From an uncultured Actinomycetes bacterium (GTDB lineage: Bacteria; Actinomycetota; Actinomycetes; Mycobacteriales; Nakamurellaceae): DNA of 64,000 nt. The DNA lies in NCBI GenBank assembly GCA_937926105.1, contig CALANS010000048.1, positions 1 to 64,000 on the forward strand, in the 5' to 3' direction. The stretch's first letter is position 1. Each line of letters starts with the position of its first letter. Of the stretch, positions 10,398 through 18,801 are shown piece by piece. Made by a program: the position numbers and the translations under genes. The notes below the pieces were generated by a model. It ran no database searches. It was not told the DNA's origin and was given only the letters and a program-made list of their open reading frames with translations.

Positions 10398-10970
10398 ATG
10401 CGACTGCTGATTATTGGCCCGCAGGGTGCCGGCAAGGGCACCCAGGCCACCAAGCTGTGCGCGGAGCTGTCCATCCCGCACGTGTCCACCGGCGACCTGT
10501 TCCGCGCCAACATCGGCGCCGGTACCGAGCTGGGGCGTGAGGCCAAGCAATACCTGGACGCCGGCGAACTGGTGCCCGACGACGTGACGCAGCGGATGGT
10601 CGCCGACCGGCTGGCGCAGCCCGACGCCGAGGGCGGCTTCCTGCTGGACGGATTCCCGCGCAACATCGGGCAGGCGCAGTGGCTGGCTGACCTGCTGGCC
10701 GAGCGCGGTACGCCGGTGGATGCGGTGCTGGTTCTGACGGCCCCCGACGAGGTGCTCACCGAGCGGATGCTGGCCCGCGGCAGGGCGGACGACACTCCCG
10801 AGGCGATCCGGAAGCGGCTGGACATCTACCACTCCGAGACGCTGCCGCTGATCGATTGGTACGGCGATCGGGTGGTGCGCATCGACGGCGTCGGCCCCGT
10901 GGACGAGGTGCACGATCGGGTGCTGGGCGCCGTCGGCGTCGGCCAGGCCGACCGTGCTGAGCATGCCTGA
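10398..10970 (+). CDS. adk: Adenylate kinase
   Basis: 190 residues. Converts ATP + AMP to two ADP in the cytoplasm. The P-loop GPQGAGKGT is at residues ~7-15, the NMP-binding STGDLFRANI follows, and LLDGFPRNIGQAQ is the conserved Asp-Gly-Phe-Pro-Arg segment. The LID is short and lacks the zinc-binding cysteines, as in other actinobacteria. The 186-bp gap after secY may hold a promoter; I see no clear one. Confidence 0.97.
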   Translation: MRLLIIGPQGAGKGTQATKLCAELSIPHVSTGDLFRANIGAGTELGREAKQYLDAGELVPDDVTQRMVADRLAQPDAEGGFLLDGFPRNIGQAQWLADLLAERGTPVDAVLVLTAPDEVLTERMLARGRADDTPEAIRKRLDIYHSETLPLIDWYGDRVVRIDGVGPVDEVHDRVLGAVGVGQADRAEHA

Positions 10971-10982
10971 CGGGGCCTGACG

Positions 10983-11843
10983 GTGGCCGGCAGGGGCTCG
11001 ATCGAGCTGCACACCCGGGGCGAGCTGCAGGCCATGCGCGCCGCCGGGCGGGTCCTCGCGACGGCGCTGGCCGCGGCCCGGGAGGTGGTGCGACCGGGGG
11101 CCTCGACGGCGGAGATCGATGCGGTGGTGGCCTCCGTGATCGCCGACGCCGGTGCGAGGAGCAACTTCCTGCACTACGGCGGGGCACCGGACGGCAGCGG
11201 CGCGTTTCCGGCAACGATCTGCGCCTCGGTCAACGACGAGGTGGTGCACGGCATCCCGTCACCGACCAGGGTGCTGGCCGAGGGCGATCTGTTGTCCATC
11301 GATGCCGGCTGCATCCTGGACGGCTGGCATGCCGATTCGGCGATCTCGCTGCACGTGGGCCAGGCCCCGTCCATGGAGGAGGTCGACCTGATCGCGGCGA
11401 CCGAGAACGCCATGTGGGCGGGCATCGCGGCGGCGAAGGCCGGTGGGCGGCTGGGCGACGTCTCGTGGTCCATTGAGACGTCGGCCAAGGGCTCGGGCCG
11501 GGACGACGGTCGGCACTACAGCCTGGTGGCCGGCTACGGTGGGCACGGCATCGGCACCGCGATGCACATGGCGCCGTTCGTGCCCAACACCGGCAAGCGC
11601 GGCAAGGGCGAGCGGCTGGTGCCCGGCATGGCGCTGGCCATCGAGCCGATGCTGTCGCTGGGCCGGCCGGCCTCGGTGGAGATGGACGACGGCTGGACCG
11701 TGAAGACCCGGGACGGGGCGCGGGCCGCCCACACCGAGCACTCGATCGCGATCTGCTCCGACGGGGTATGTGTGCTCACCGCGGCGGACGGCGGTGCGGC
11801 CGGGCTCGCGTCCTACGGGATCACCCCGATCGACCTGGGCTGA
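10983..11843 (+). CDS. map: Methionine aminopeptidase, type I
   Basis: 286 residues from GTG 10983, 12 bp after adk. Removes the N-terminal Met from nascent proteins with a dinuclear metal centre. Ligands can be assigned to Asp in LLSIDAGC, Asp in WHADSAIS, His in GYGGHGIGTAMH, Glu in ALAIEPML and Glu in HTEHSIAI. The start MAGRGSIELHTRGELQAM fits the type Ia family. It closes the operon here; infA does not follow. Confidence 0.96.
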   Translation: MAGRGSIELHTRGELQAMRAAGRVLATALAAAREVVRPGASTAEIDAVVASVIADAGARSNFLHYGGAPDGSGAFPATICASVNDEVVHGIPSPTRVLAEGDLLSIDAGCILDGWHADSAISLHVGQAPSMEEVDLIAATENAMWAGIAAAKAGGRLGDVSWSIETSAKGSGRDDGRHYSLVAGYGGHGIGTAMHMAPFVPNTGKRGKGERLVPGMALAIEPMLSLGRPASVEMDDGWTVKTRDGARAAHTEHSIAICSDGVCVLTAADGGAAGLASYGITPIDLG

Positions 11844-11934
11844 GCCGCCCGGCCCCGGTCTCGGCGATGCCGGGGATCGGACGCGGCACGATGGGGCGGG
11901 ACTGGACGCGACGGGATGCGGTGAGGCAGGGCGG

Positions 11935-13620
11935 TCAGGCGGTGACGGGCGTCACGGCGGTGACGATGTCCCGGACGGAGAAACCCCCGGGCAGGTCCCC
12001 GAACACCCGGTCCCCGTTGGTGCCGAGCCTGGTCGCGCAGTACAGGTCGGCCACCGCGGTCGGGGCGTGGCGGATCAGCAACGATGCGGCGAACAGCTTG
12101 GCGATCAGCGAGGCCAGACCCCGGGCGATGACGGCCCCCGCCGACGCGGCGGCGGCCGTAGCGCCAGCCGAACCCGGGGGCCCAACCGGGATCACGGTCG
12201 CGAGCAAGGCGTCCAGGTGCGCCAGCCCCGCGTCGTACCGCGGATCCGCCCCGGCCGCTGCTGCGAGTTCGGCCCGCAGCGCCGTCACCGCCGCGGGCGA
12301 GCGACCCGCCGCGCGCACCACGTCCAGTGCCGTCACCGTTCCGGTGCCCTCCCAGATGCCGTTCAGCGGCGACTCGCGCTGCAGTCTGCCCATCACCGAT
12401 TCCTCGACATACCCGTTGCCGCCCAAGCACTCCGCGGCCTCCGCGATCGCCGGGACGGCCCGCTTGCATACCCAGAACTTGGCCGCAGGAACCGCGAGGC
12501 GCAGCAAATCCGGCTCGCCGGCGTCGACCGCGGCGGCCAGTCTGAGCGCCGTCAGTGTCGCGGCCCAGCTCTCCGTCGCCAGGTCGGCCAGCACCGCCGT
12601 CATCGCCGGCTGATCGGCCAGCCTCCTGCCGAACGTGTGGCGGTGCGCGGCGTGATGGGCCGCCACCGACAGCGCCGCCCGGAGCTGGCCGGCCGACCCG
12701 GTGATGCAGTCCAGCCTGGTCATCGTCACCATCTCGATGATGGTGGGCACCCCGCGACCCTCGTCACCGATCCGCCAGCCCAGCGCGCCGTCGTACTCGA
12801 CCTCGGCCGAGGCGTTGGCCCGGTTGCCCATCTTGTCCTTGAGCCGGACCAGCGCCAGCGCGTTGCGCCCACCGTCCGGCAGGATGCGCGGCAGCAGGAA
12901 ACAGGTCAGCCCGCCGGGGGCCTGTGCCAGGGTGAGGAACACGTCGTTCATCGGCGCGGAGGTGAACCACTTGTGCCCGGTGATTCGGTAGCCGGCGGTG
13001 CCGTGGTGGTCGGCGGCCGGGTCCGGCTTGGCGCTCGTGGTATTGGCCTGCACATCGGAGCCGCCCTGCTTCTCCGTCATCGACATGCCTGCCAGCAGAC
13101 CTGTTTTCGACTCCGTCGGGCGCAGCCCGAAATCGTAGCTGCGCGAGACCAGGCCCGGCTCGAAGTGCGTGGCCAGTGCGGGGGCATGGCGCAGCGCCGG
13201 GATCGAGGCGTACGTCATCGAGATCGGGCACAGGTGGCCGGACTCGGCGTGATTCGCGAGGTAGAAACCGGCGGCGCGGCGCAGATGGGCGTGCGGACCG
13301 GCGTCGGGTGCCCAGGGCGCGGCCTGCAAACCGGCGGTGACGGCGGCTCGCATCAACTCGTGCCAGGCGGGGTGGTACTCGACCTCGTCGATGCGATGGC
13401 CGGTCGCGTCGTGGGTGCGCAGCCGGGGCGGATACTCGTTGGACAGCCGGGCGGCGCGCTGCATATGGGCCGAGCCGTAGGTCGTGCCCAGTGTCGCCAG
13501 CTCGTCGTCGACGCCGGCACCGGCGGCGGTCAGGCCGGTCGCCAGCGCGGGATCGGCAGCGGTGACGTCGTAGTCGTGAAGCGGCGGAACCTGGTTGGTG
13601 ACGCGATGGGTCGGTGGCAT
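11935..13620 (-). CDS. AidB-like acyl-CoA dehydrogenase
   Basis: 561 residues, close to E. coli AidB (541). FAD-dependent acyl-CoA dehydrogenase fold. The AidB-type motif GMSMTEKQGGSDVQANTT and the C-terminal IAEAAECLGGNGYVEES ... ESPLNGIWEGTGTV are clear. AidB belongs to the E. coli adaptive response to alkylation, but actinobacterial members may simply be acyl-CoA dehydrogenases; isovaleryl-CoA dehydrogenase-like activity is also possible. It converges on map and diverges from the phosphatase gene. Confidence 0.9.
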   Translation of the reverse strand: MPPTHRVTNQVPPLHDYDVTAADPALATGLTAAGAGVDDELATLGTTYGSAHMQRAARLSNEYPPRLRTHDATGHRIDEVEYHPAWHELMRAAVTAGLQAAPWAPDAGPHAHLRRAAGFYLANHAESGHLCPISMTYASIPALRHAPALATHFEPGLVSRSYDFGLRPTESKTGLLAGMSMTEKQGGSDVQANTTSAKPDPAADHHGTAGYRITGHKWFTSAPMNDVFLTLAQAPGGLTCFLLPRILPDGGRNALALVRLKDKMGNRANASAEVEYDGALGWRIGDEGRGVPTIIEMVTMTRLDCITGSAGQLRAALSVAAHHAAHRHTFGRRLADQPAMTAVLADLATESWAATLTALRLAAAVDAGEPDLLRLAVPAAKFWVCKRAVPAIAEAAECLGGNGYVEESVMGRLQRESPLNGIWEGTGTVTALDVVRAAGRSPAAVTALRAELAAAAGADPRYDAGLAHLDALLATVIPVGPPGSAGATAAAASAGAVIARGLASLIAKLFAASLLIRHAPTAVADLYCATRLGTNGDRVFGDLPGGFSVRDIVTAVTPVTA

Positions 13621-13731
13621 GGCGGGACCTCCGTTCGTCCTCGACGCTACGTCAGGTGGCCGGGGCCGGCGTCGCCCAGCCGCCCGCTACGGTGAATCCA
13701 TGACGGATCTGCCGTACCAGGCGCCCCGCTC

Positions 13732-14718
13732 GTGACTCACCCGATGCATCGGCGAGTGGCCGCCATCGACTGCGGCACGAACTCGATCCGGCTGCTGGTC
13801 GCCGACCTGTCGCTGTCCCCGGCCGGCGCCTACCTGGTGGACGTGCACCGGGAGATGCGAGTGGTGCGGCTGGGGGAGGGCGTGGACGCCACCGGTCGGC
13901 TGGCCCCGTCGGCGCTGGACCGGACCTGGCGGGCGCTGGCCGACTACACGGCGATCCTGCGCGCCTCCGGAGCGGTGGCCGTGCGGATGACGGCGACCTC
14001 GGCGACGCGCGATGCCGCCAATAGGGACGAGTTCGTCTCGATGGTGCGTCGGACGCTCGGCCAGGATCCGGAGGTGATTGCCGGCACCGAGGAGGCCGAA
14101 CTGTCCTTCCGCGGTGCCGTCGGCGACCTGCCGGCCGTCGACGGGCCCTTCTTGGTGGTCGATATCGGCGGTGGGTCAACGGAATTCGTCATCGGGTCGG
14201 TGCGCCCGGCCGGCGGCGGCGGCGAGGTGCAGCTGGTCGGATCGGTATCGCAGAACATCGGCTGCGTGCGGATCACCGAGCGGCTGCTGCCCTCGGACCC
14301 GCCCGGTCCGGACGAGGTCGCCTCGGCCTGCGCCTGGGCGCGGGAGGTCGTCACCGCGGGCCTGGACGCGCTGCCCCAGGCGGCCCTGCGTGACGTCCGG
14401 CGGGTGGTCGCGGTGTCCGGCACGGCCACCACGGTTGCGGCGGCGGCGTTGGACCTGCCGACCTACGACCCGGTGAAGATCCACCTCACCCGGGTGCCGG
14501 TTGGCCGGTTGCGCACGGTGTCCGAGGCGCTGCTCGGTGCGACCCGTGCACACCGGGCGGCGCTGGGCTACATGCACCCGGGCCGGGTGGACGTGATCGG
14601 CGGCGGGTCGCTGATCCTGGCCACGGTCGGCGAGCTCGTCGCCGCGCGAACCGGCGTCGGCGAGGTGACGGTGTCCGAGCACGACATTCTGGACGGCATC
14701 GCGCTATCCCTGGCCTGA
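13732..14718 (+). CDS. Ppx/GppA family exopolyphosphatase
   Basis: 328 residues from a GTG at 13732; a second in-frame start (MHRRVAAIDCGTN) is 12 bp further on. ASKHA fold: phosphate-1 motif RVAAIDCGTNSIRLLVAD at the N-terminus, catalytic Glu in AGTEEAELSFRGAV, and phosphate-2 motif FLVVDIGGGSTEFVIG. Hydrolyses polyphosphate or pppGpp; sequence alone does not separate these. This short form matches mycobacterial Ppx1/Ppx2-type proteins. Confidence 0.93.
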   Translation: MTHPMHRRVAAIDCGTNSIRLLVADLSLSPAGAYLVDVHREMRVVRLGEGVDATGRLAPSALDRTWRALADYTAILRASGAVAVRMTATSATRDAANRDEFVSMVRRTLGQDPEVIAGTEEAELSFRGAVGDLPAVDGPFLVVDIGGGSTEFVIGSVRPAGGGGEVQLVGSVSQNIGCVRITERLLPSDPPGPDEVASACAWAREVVTAGLDALPQAALRDVRRVVAVSGTATTVAAAALDLPTYDPVKIHLTRVPVGRLRTVSEALLGATRAHRAALGYMHPGRVDVIGGGSLILATVGELVAARTGVGEVTVSEHDILDGIALSLA

Positions 14719-14757
14719 GCTGGTCCGCCGGCGCCCGATTCTGCGCGGCGAGCGCGG

Positions 14758-15540
14758 TCACCGGACGATGGAGACCACGATCAGCGCGACCGCCACAGCC
14801 AGCACGACCGCGGAGCCGATCGCCAGCCAGGCGGCGAGCCGCGCCTTACTCCGGGCCTGTTCCTCGACGCTGCGCGGCGACAGGGTGAGCGTGCTGCCGT
14901 CCCGCCCGCCCATCAGCAGGGTTCCGCCGACATCGGCGACCGGCCCCGCCGCGTAGAGCTGCACGCCGGGCCGGAGCACGTATTCCACCCGTTCGATGCC
15001 GAGCGTCCGGCCGCCCACGTTGTTGCCGAGATTCAGCTGCAGGCCTGCGATCTGCAGCGATCCGGCCAGCAGTCCGCCGAGGCCGCCGGCCGGTTCGTAG
15101 GCGTCCACCGTGCATTCCGGATCCTGCACGCTGATCCGCTGCGGGTCCACCTGCACGGTGGTGGTGCCGTCGGAGATGGCGAACCGCTGCTGCGAGGACG
15201 CATCATGCTCGACCCTGGTCTTGGTGGTGGTGGAGTTGCTCGAGCCGGATGGGCGATCCTCATACCGGCGGCGTATCACGGTGCGATGCCACAGGCACAG
15301 CGTGCCGCTCATCGGGGCGGTGAGGAGGTCGCCGGTGGGGATCACGGTCCCCGAGGTGGCGACCTCCTTGCGGAAGTGACCGGTGCCGATGGCTGACGCG
15401 GCGGCCGCTGCCTGCTGCGCGATCTCGGTGCAGGTGAGCTTGTCCATGGTGCGCAGCTGGTCGCTACGCCGGCGGACCAGCGCGGCCGCGATCCCCAGTC
15501 CGATGGCGACGACCAGCATGACGATGCCGGCGATGAGCAT
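14758..15540 (-). CDS. GIDE-domain membrane protein
   Basis: 260 residues from ATG 15540 (MLIAGIVMLVVAIGLGIAAA). One N-terminal and one C-terminal membrane helix (ends AVVLAVAVALIVVSIVR) flank a soluble domain. The layout and segments such as SGTLCLWHRTVIRRRYED, SDGTTTVQVDPQ and RVEYVLRPGVQLYAAG match the bacterial GIDE-type (E3 ubiquitin ligase-like) family; no RING finger is present and the role is unknown. Downstream of and co-directional with the S10 peptidase gene, 161 bp apart. Confidence 0.75.
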   Translation of the reverse strand: MLIAGIVMLVVAIGLGIAAALVRRRSDQLRTMDKLTCTEIAQQAAAAASAIGTGHFRKEVATSGTVIPTGDLLTAPMSGTLCLWHRTVIRRRYEDRPSGSSNSTTTKTRVEHDASSQQRFAISDGTTTVQVDPQRISVQDPECTVDAYEPAGGLGGLLAGSLQIAGLQLNLGNNVGGRTLGIERVEYVLRPGVQLYAAGPVADVGGTLLMGGRDGSTLTLSPRSVEEQARSKARLAAWLAIGSAVVLAVAVALIVVSIVR

Positions 15541-15701
15541 GTCCGATCCCTCCGATGGGCTCCGGGCAAACGGTGCGCCGCAGTGCCGGGAGCCACCGTC
15601 GCAGGGTAGGTCGTCGGGGCGCCGGCGGGCGGCGATGTCCGGGTAGCGTAGCCGGACCCGGCGCGCCGTGGTGGGACAATCCGGAAATCGGGGCCGGGCG
15701 G

Positions 15702-17204
15702 CTACGCGTCGGGGCTCGGTCCGCCGGTGGCCCAGGCCACGAAGGCCGCCAGGTCCGCCGACTGTGCAATCCGACTGGGCTCGTGCACGTACATCATGTG
15801 CCCGGCCGGGTAGTAGCGCCGGGAGATGTTGCCGCGCGCGGCATCCGGGATGCGCAGGTGGGCCAGCACGTGCTCGGCCGCGGCGAACGGGGTGGCGCCG
15901 TCGTGATAGCCGAAAGCCACATGCACCTTCAGGAAGGGGTTGGCCCGCACGGCGGAGGCGAGATCTTCGGCCACCGTCACCGCCCTGCCCTCGAAGTCCG
16001 CGTACGACCACGGGTGCACCCGGTCGGTGAGGATCTCGTACGGCAGGTCCGAGTGATACTCCAGCTCGGTGTGCAGGTAATGGTTGGCCGCCGCGGTGTA
16101 GGGCGCCTGGATCGCCGCATACGACGGGTCCACGGCCAGCTTCTCGGCGTTCAGGTCGGCGGGTGTTCCGGTGAACCGGCCATCCAGGCGACCGATCGAG
16201 AACCCTTGCGAACGCAGCAGTTCGGCGAAGAAGTGTTGATGCTCGATGCGCAGGTCGGCCCGGTCGACGTAGCCCTCGGCAAGCCCCGTCACCGCTGCGA
16301 CCCGGCGCACCATCTCGGATCGCTCGTCGCCGGTGAGCCGGTCACCGCGGGCCAGTGCCCACGGATAGTCCCGTTCGGCCAGGGCGGTCGCCTCGGCTAC
16401 TACGTCGTCGAGATCCCGGCCCGGGTGCTTGCCGTGGTAGTGCGCCAGCGCCGCGTAGGTCGACAGGTAGTGCACGTAGGGGGCGTCGTTGCCGTCGGAG
16501 AACACGATGGAGCCCATGTCCAGCACCGACGAGATCAGCATGATCCCGTTGAGCGCCATGCCCTGTCGATCGGCCAGGTGCCCGGCCAGTGCTGCCGCCC
16601 GCAGCGTCCCGTACGACTCGCCGGCCAGGAACTTCGGGGAAAGCCAGCGCCCGTTGCGCGTGGTCCACAGCCGGATCATCTCGGCGACCGCGTCCCGATC
16701 GGCGGTGAAACCGTGGTAATCGCCGGGCTTTCCGCCGGTGACGGGCCGGGTGTAGCCGGTGGACATCGGATCGATGAACACCAGATCCGTGTGCTGCAGG
16801 AGGGTCTCGGCGTTGTCGACGACCGTGAAGGGAGGTGGGACCGGTGCCCCCGCATCGCCGGAGAGCACCCGGCGAGGGCCGAGCAGCCCCAGATGCAGCC
16901 ACACCGAGGAGGATCCGGGGCCCCCGTTGAAGGCGAACGTCACCGGTCTCGTTGCCGGGTCGGCACCATCGAGCGTGTAGGCGACCACGAACATCTCCAC
17001 GGTGGGCCGGTGCCCGTCGAAGGCGCCGTCGGTGATCTTCTCCTCGCGCAGCACGATGCGACCCGTCGTCGCCGTATAGTCCAACGTGCCATCGGGCAGG
17101 TCCAACCGGTGCCGAGTGGTAACGATCTCGTCGGTCGGCTCGGGGCGGTCGGTGTCGGCGTTGGTGTCGCTGTTGGTGTTGCTGCTGGGGTGCTCTGCTG
17201 CCAT
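15702..17204 (-). CDS. S10 family serine carboxypeptidase-like protein
   Basis: 500 residues from ATG 17204 (MAAEHPSSNTNSDTNAD). Alpha/beta-hydrolase fold: oxyanion motif FAFNGGPGSSSVWLHLG, nucleophile in FLAGESYGTLRAA, Asp in AFGYHDGATPF and His in PAGHMMYVHE form the triad. No signal peptide is visible; the N-terminus is a polar Ser/Asn/Thr/Asp stretch. Such bacterial S10 proteins cleave C-terminal residues of peptides, though substrates are largely untested. The start is 18 bp from the divergent lipid-kinase remnant. Confidence 0.92.
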   Translation of the reverse strand: MAAEHPSSNTNSDTNADTDRPEPTDEIVTTRHRLDLPDGTLDYTATTGRIVLREEKITDGAFDGHRPTVEMFVVAYTLDGADPATRPVTFAFNGGPGSSSVWLHLGLLGPRRVLSGDAGAPVPPPFTVVDNAETLLQHTDLVFIDPMSTGYTRPVTGGKPGDYHGFTADRDAVAEMIRLWTTRNGRWLSPKFLAGESYGTLRAAALAGHLADRQGMALNGIMLISSVLDMGSIVFSDGNDAPYVHYLSTYAALAHYHGKHPGRDLDDVVAEATALAERDYPWALARGDRLTGDERSEMVRRVAAVTGLAEGYVDRADLRIEHQHFFAELLRSQGFSIGRLDGRFTGTPADLNAEKLAVDPSYAAIQAPYTAAANHYLHTELEYHSDLPYEILTDRVHPWSYADFEGRAVTVAEDLASAVRANPFLKVHVAFGYHDGATPFAAAEHVLAHLRIPDAARGNISRRYYPAGHMMYVHEPSRIAQSADLAAFVAWATGGPSPDA

Positions 17205-17606
17205 CCCTGAGACGATACGGGGGTGACGAAGCCTGTCGCTCGCCGCCCGCGCATCGCGCTGGTGATCAATCCAGCCGCCGGGCGGGGTGCGGCGCTGCGT
17301 GCCTCGCGCGGGGTGGCGGGTGCGCTGGCCGGTTCGGCGGAGCTCTCGGTGCTGTGTCCGGACGGTGGCGCAGCCGGGTCCGTCGCGGCGCTTCGGCGCG
17401 CGGTCGATGGGCGGCCGGATGCGGTCGTGGTGTGTGGCGGCGACGGGATCGTGCATCTGGCGGCGAACGTGCTGGTCGGGGGCACGGTGCCGCTCGGGGT
17501 GATCCCCGCTGGCACCGGCAGCGTTGCCGAGGGCCGGTCACCTCGGGCATCCGAAGGTGCTGTTGAGTTCGGCGCGGCAGGTGCGGCTGGACGCGCCGGG
17601 GACGAT

Positions 17607-17645
17607 CGGCAACGGGCCGACGGAGAACCCGTCGGCCCGTTGCCG
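17607..17645 (+). terminator. 17-bp perfect hairpin
   Basis: CGGCAACGGGCCGACGG (17607-17623) and its exact complement (17629-17645) around a 5-nt loop. It lies inside the degraded 3' part of the lipid-kinase remnant. Such long GC-rich stems without a T-tract act as terminators in actinobacteria. Confidence 0.6.
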
Positions 17646-17685
17646 GTACGGGTGTGGGTGGAACGGGCGGCCTTCCCGGTGCTGG

Positions 17686-17720
17686 TGGCCGAGGCGTTCC
17701 CGCGGGGAACGCCTCGGCCA
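17686..17720 (+). terminator. 16-bp perfect hairpin
   Basis: TGGCCGAGGCGTTCCC (17686-17701) pairs perfectly with GGGAACGCCTCGGCCA (17705-17720) across a 3-nt loop, 45 bp upstream of the glycosylase start. It is a second strong stem directly after the one at 17607 and could form a double terminator or an attenuator for the next gene. Confidence 0.6.
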
Positions 17721-17764
17721 TGGGCGCGGCGCCGGTCTCTCCTAGGGTTTGACACGATGGCCTG

Positions 17765-18604
17765 GTGAGCGCACGCCGGAAGGACCCCGTCACCGCCCCT
17801 TCCCGGGCGGCCACGGCGCGCACCCTCGCCGACCTGGACGAGCTGGTGACCACCTGTCGGGCGTGCCCGCGGCTCGTCGCCTGGCGCGAGGCAGTGGCGG
17901 CGGCGCCCCGCGCGTCGTTCGCGGACTGGACCTACTGGGGGCGGCCGGTTCCCGGGTTCGGCCCGGCCGATGCCAGGATCGCCATCGTCGGGCTGGCCCC
18001 TGCGGCGCATGGTGCCAATCGGACCGGCCGGATGTTCACCGGCGATCGTTCGGGCGACTTCCTGTTCGCGGCACTGCACCGGGTAGGGTTGGCGTCGCAG
18101 CCGTACTCGGTGTCCGCCGACGACGGGCTGACGCTGACCGACGTGCGGATCACCGCCCCGGTGCGCTGTGCCCCGCCAGCCAACAAGCCCACCACGCTCG
18201 AGCGGGACACCTGCGCGCCGTTCCTGTCCCGGGAGCTGGAGCTGCTGGCGCCGACGGTGCGAGTGGCCCTGGTGCTGGGCGGGTTCGGCTGGCATGCCCT
18301 GCTCGGCACGCTCGCCCGGTCCGGCTGGGCGATTCCGCGGCCCCGCCCGGTGTTCGGCCACGGGGCGACGGCTGTCGTCTCGCGGGGTGCCCAGCGGCTG
18401 ACGCTGCTGGGGTGCTTCCACGTCAGCCAGCAGAACACATTCACCGGGCGGCTCACGCCGGACATGCTGGATTCGATCTTGTTGCGCGCGCTGGATCTGG
18501 CTGGAGGAGTGGGCGCGTCGGAAGGCTTGCGTTCTGCACCGTCAGACGGAGCAGAAAGGAAGCGTGCGCTTGGCGGCAGGTCGAGGAGCCGGTCGGCCAC
18601 GTAG
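17765..18604 (+). CDS. Uracil-DNA glycosylase, family 5-like
   Basis: 279 residues from GTG 17765. Removes deaminated bases from DNA. The family motif A reads VGLAPAAHGANRTGRMFTGD, motif C is CFHVSQQNTFTG, and cysteines in TTCRACPRL, RCAPPANKP and DTCAPF fit a 4Fe-4S cluster. These resemble family 5 (UDGb) of actinobacteria rather than Ung. The last ~35 residues are a poorly conserved Arg/Ser-rich tail running up to the tRNA gene. Confidence 0.9.
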   Translation: MSARRKDPVTAPSRAATARTLADLDELVTTCRACPRLVAWREAVAAAPRASFADWTYWGRPVPGFGPADARIAIVGLAPAAHGANRTGRMFTGDRSGDFLFAALHRVGLASQPYSVSADDGLTLTDVRITAPVRCAPPANKPTTLERDTCAPFLSRELELLAPTVRVALVLGGFGWHALLGTLARSGWAIPRPRPVFGHGATAVVSRGAQRLTLLGCFHVSQQNTFTGRLTPDMLDSILLRALDLAGGVGASEGLRSAPSDGAERKRALGGRSRSRSAT

Positions 18605-18628
18605 GCTCGCTGCCACGCACGAGCGCTC

Positions 18629-18702
18629 GCCCCCGTAGCCCAACCGGCAGAGGCAGGCCACTTAAAATGGTCACAGTGTGGGTTCGAGTCCCACCGGGGG
18701 CA
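18629..18702 (+). tRNA. tRNA with anticodon UAA (tRNA-Leu by anticodon)
   Basis: A 74-nt cloverleaf: acceptor GCCCCCG (18629-18635) with CGGGGGC (18695-18701) and discriminator A; T arm GTGGG-TTCGAGT-CCCAC; anticodon stem GGCCA/TGGTC with loop CTTAAAA, anticodon TAA. The variable loop is only 5 nt (ACAGT), whereas leucine tRNAs normally have a long variable arm. Identity as Leu is therefore by anticodon only. The 3' half from the anticodon loop on is repeated at 57498-57540, so the mobile element uses it as attachment site and restores the gene. Confidence 0.85.
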
Positions 18703-18706
18703 CTTT
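18664..18706 (+). repeat. attL core, 43-bp direct repeat
   Basis: Runs from the tRNA anticodon loop through the acceptor 3' end to three T residues. Identical to 57498-57540; identity resumes for 8 more bases (CGCAGGTC) after one C/T mismatch. This is the integrase-proximal copy and completes the functional tRNA. Confidence 0.95.
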
Positions 18707-18756
18707 CCGCAGGTCAGAGCGTTCCAGCCGCTCGGCAAGGGGTATTATTAGGGCGC

Positions 18757-18781
18757 GACTGCACGTAAACTGCACACTTTG
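18757..18781 (+). repeat. Integrase arm-type repeat, left copy
   Basis: A 25-bp stretch identical to 57340-57364, containing two CTGCAC hexamers 11 bp apart around GTAAA. It lies between the left core site and the integrase start. Position and symmetry at both ends suggest arm-binding sites of the integrase N-terminal domain. Confidence 0.75.
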
Positions 18782-18801
18782 AATCGGAAGTCGGGCACAA
18801 A

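Larger units (their letters stand above)
17223..17768 (+). pseudogene. Truncated diacylglycerol kinase-like gene
   Basis: The first ~98 codons encode a good lipid-kinase N-terminal domain: RIALVINPAAGRGAALRAS, VVVCGGDGIVHLAANVL and GVIPAGTGS, the nucleotide-binding motifs of the DAGK/LcbK family. Homology stops abruptly at about 17525 where N-D-x-A should follow; the remaining ~80 codons are low-complexity Arg/Ala/Gly sequence over two large hairpins. Full-length members are ~300 residues, so the C-terminal lipid-binding domain is gone. Probably a 3'-truncated remnant. Confidence 0.75.
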
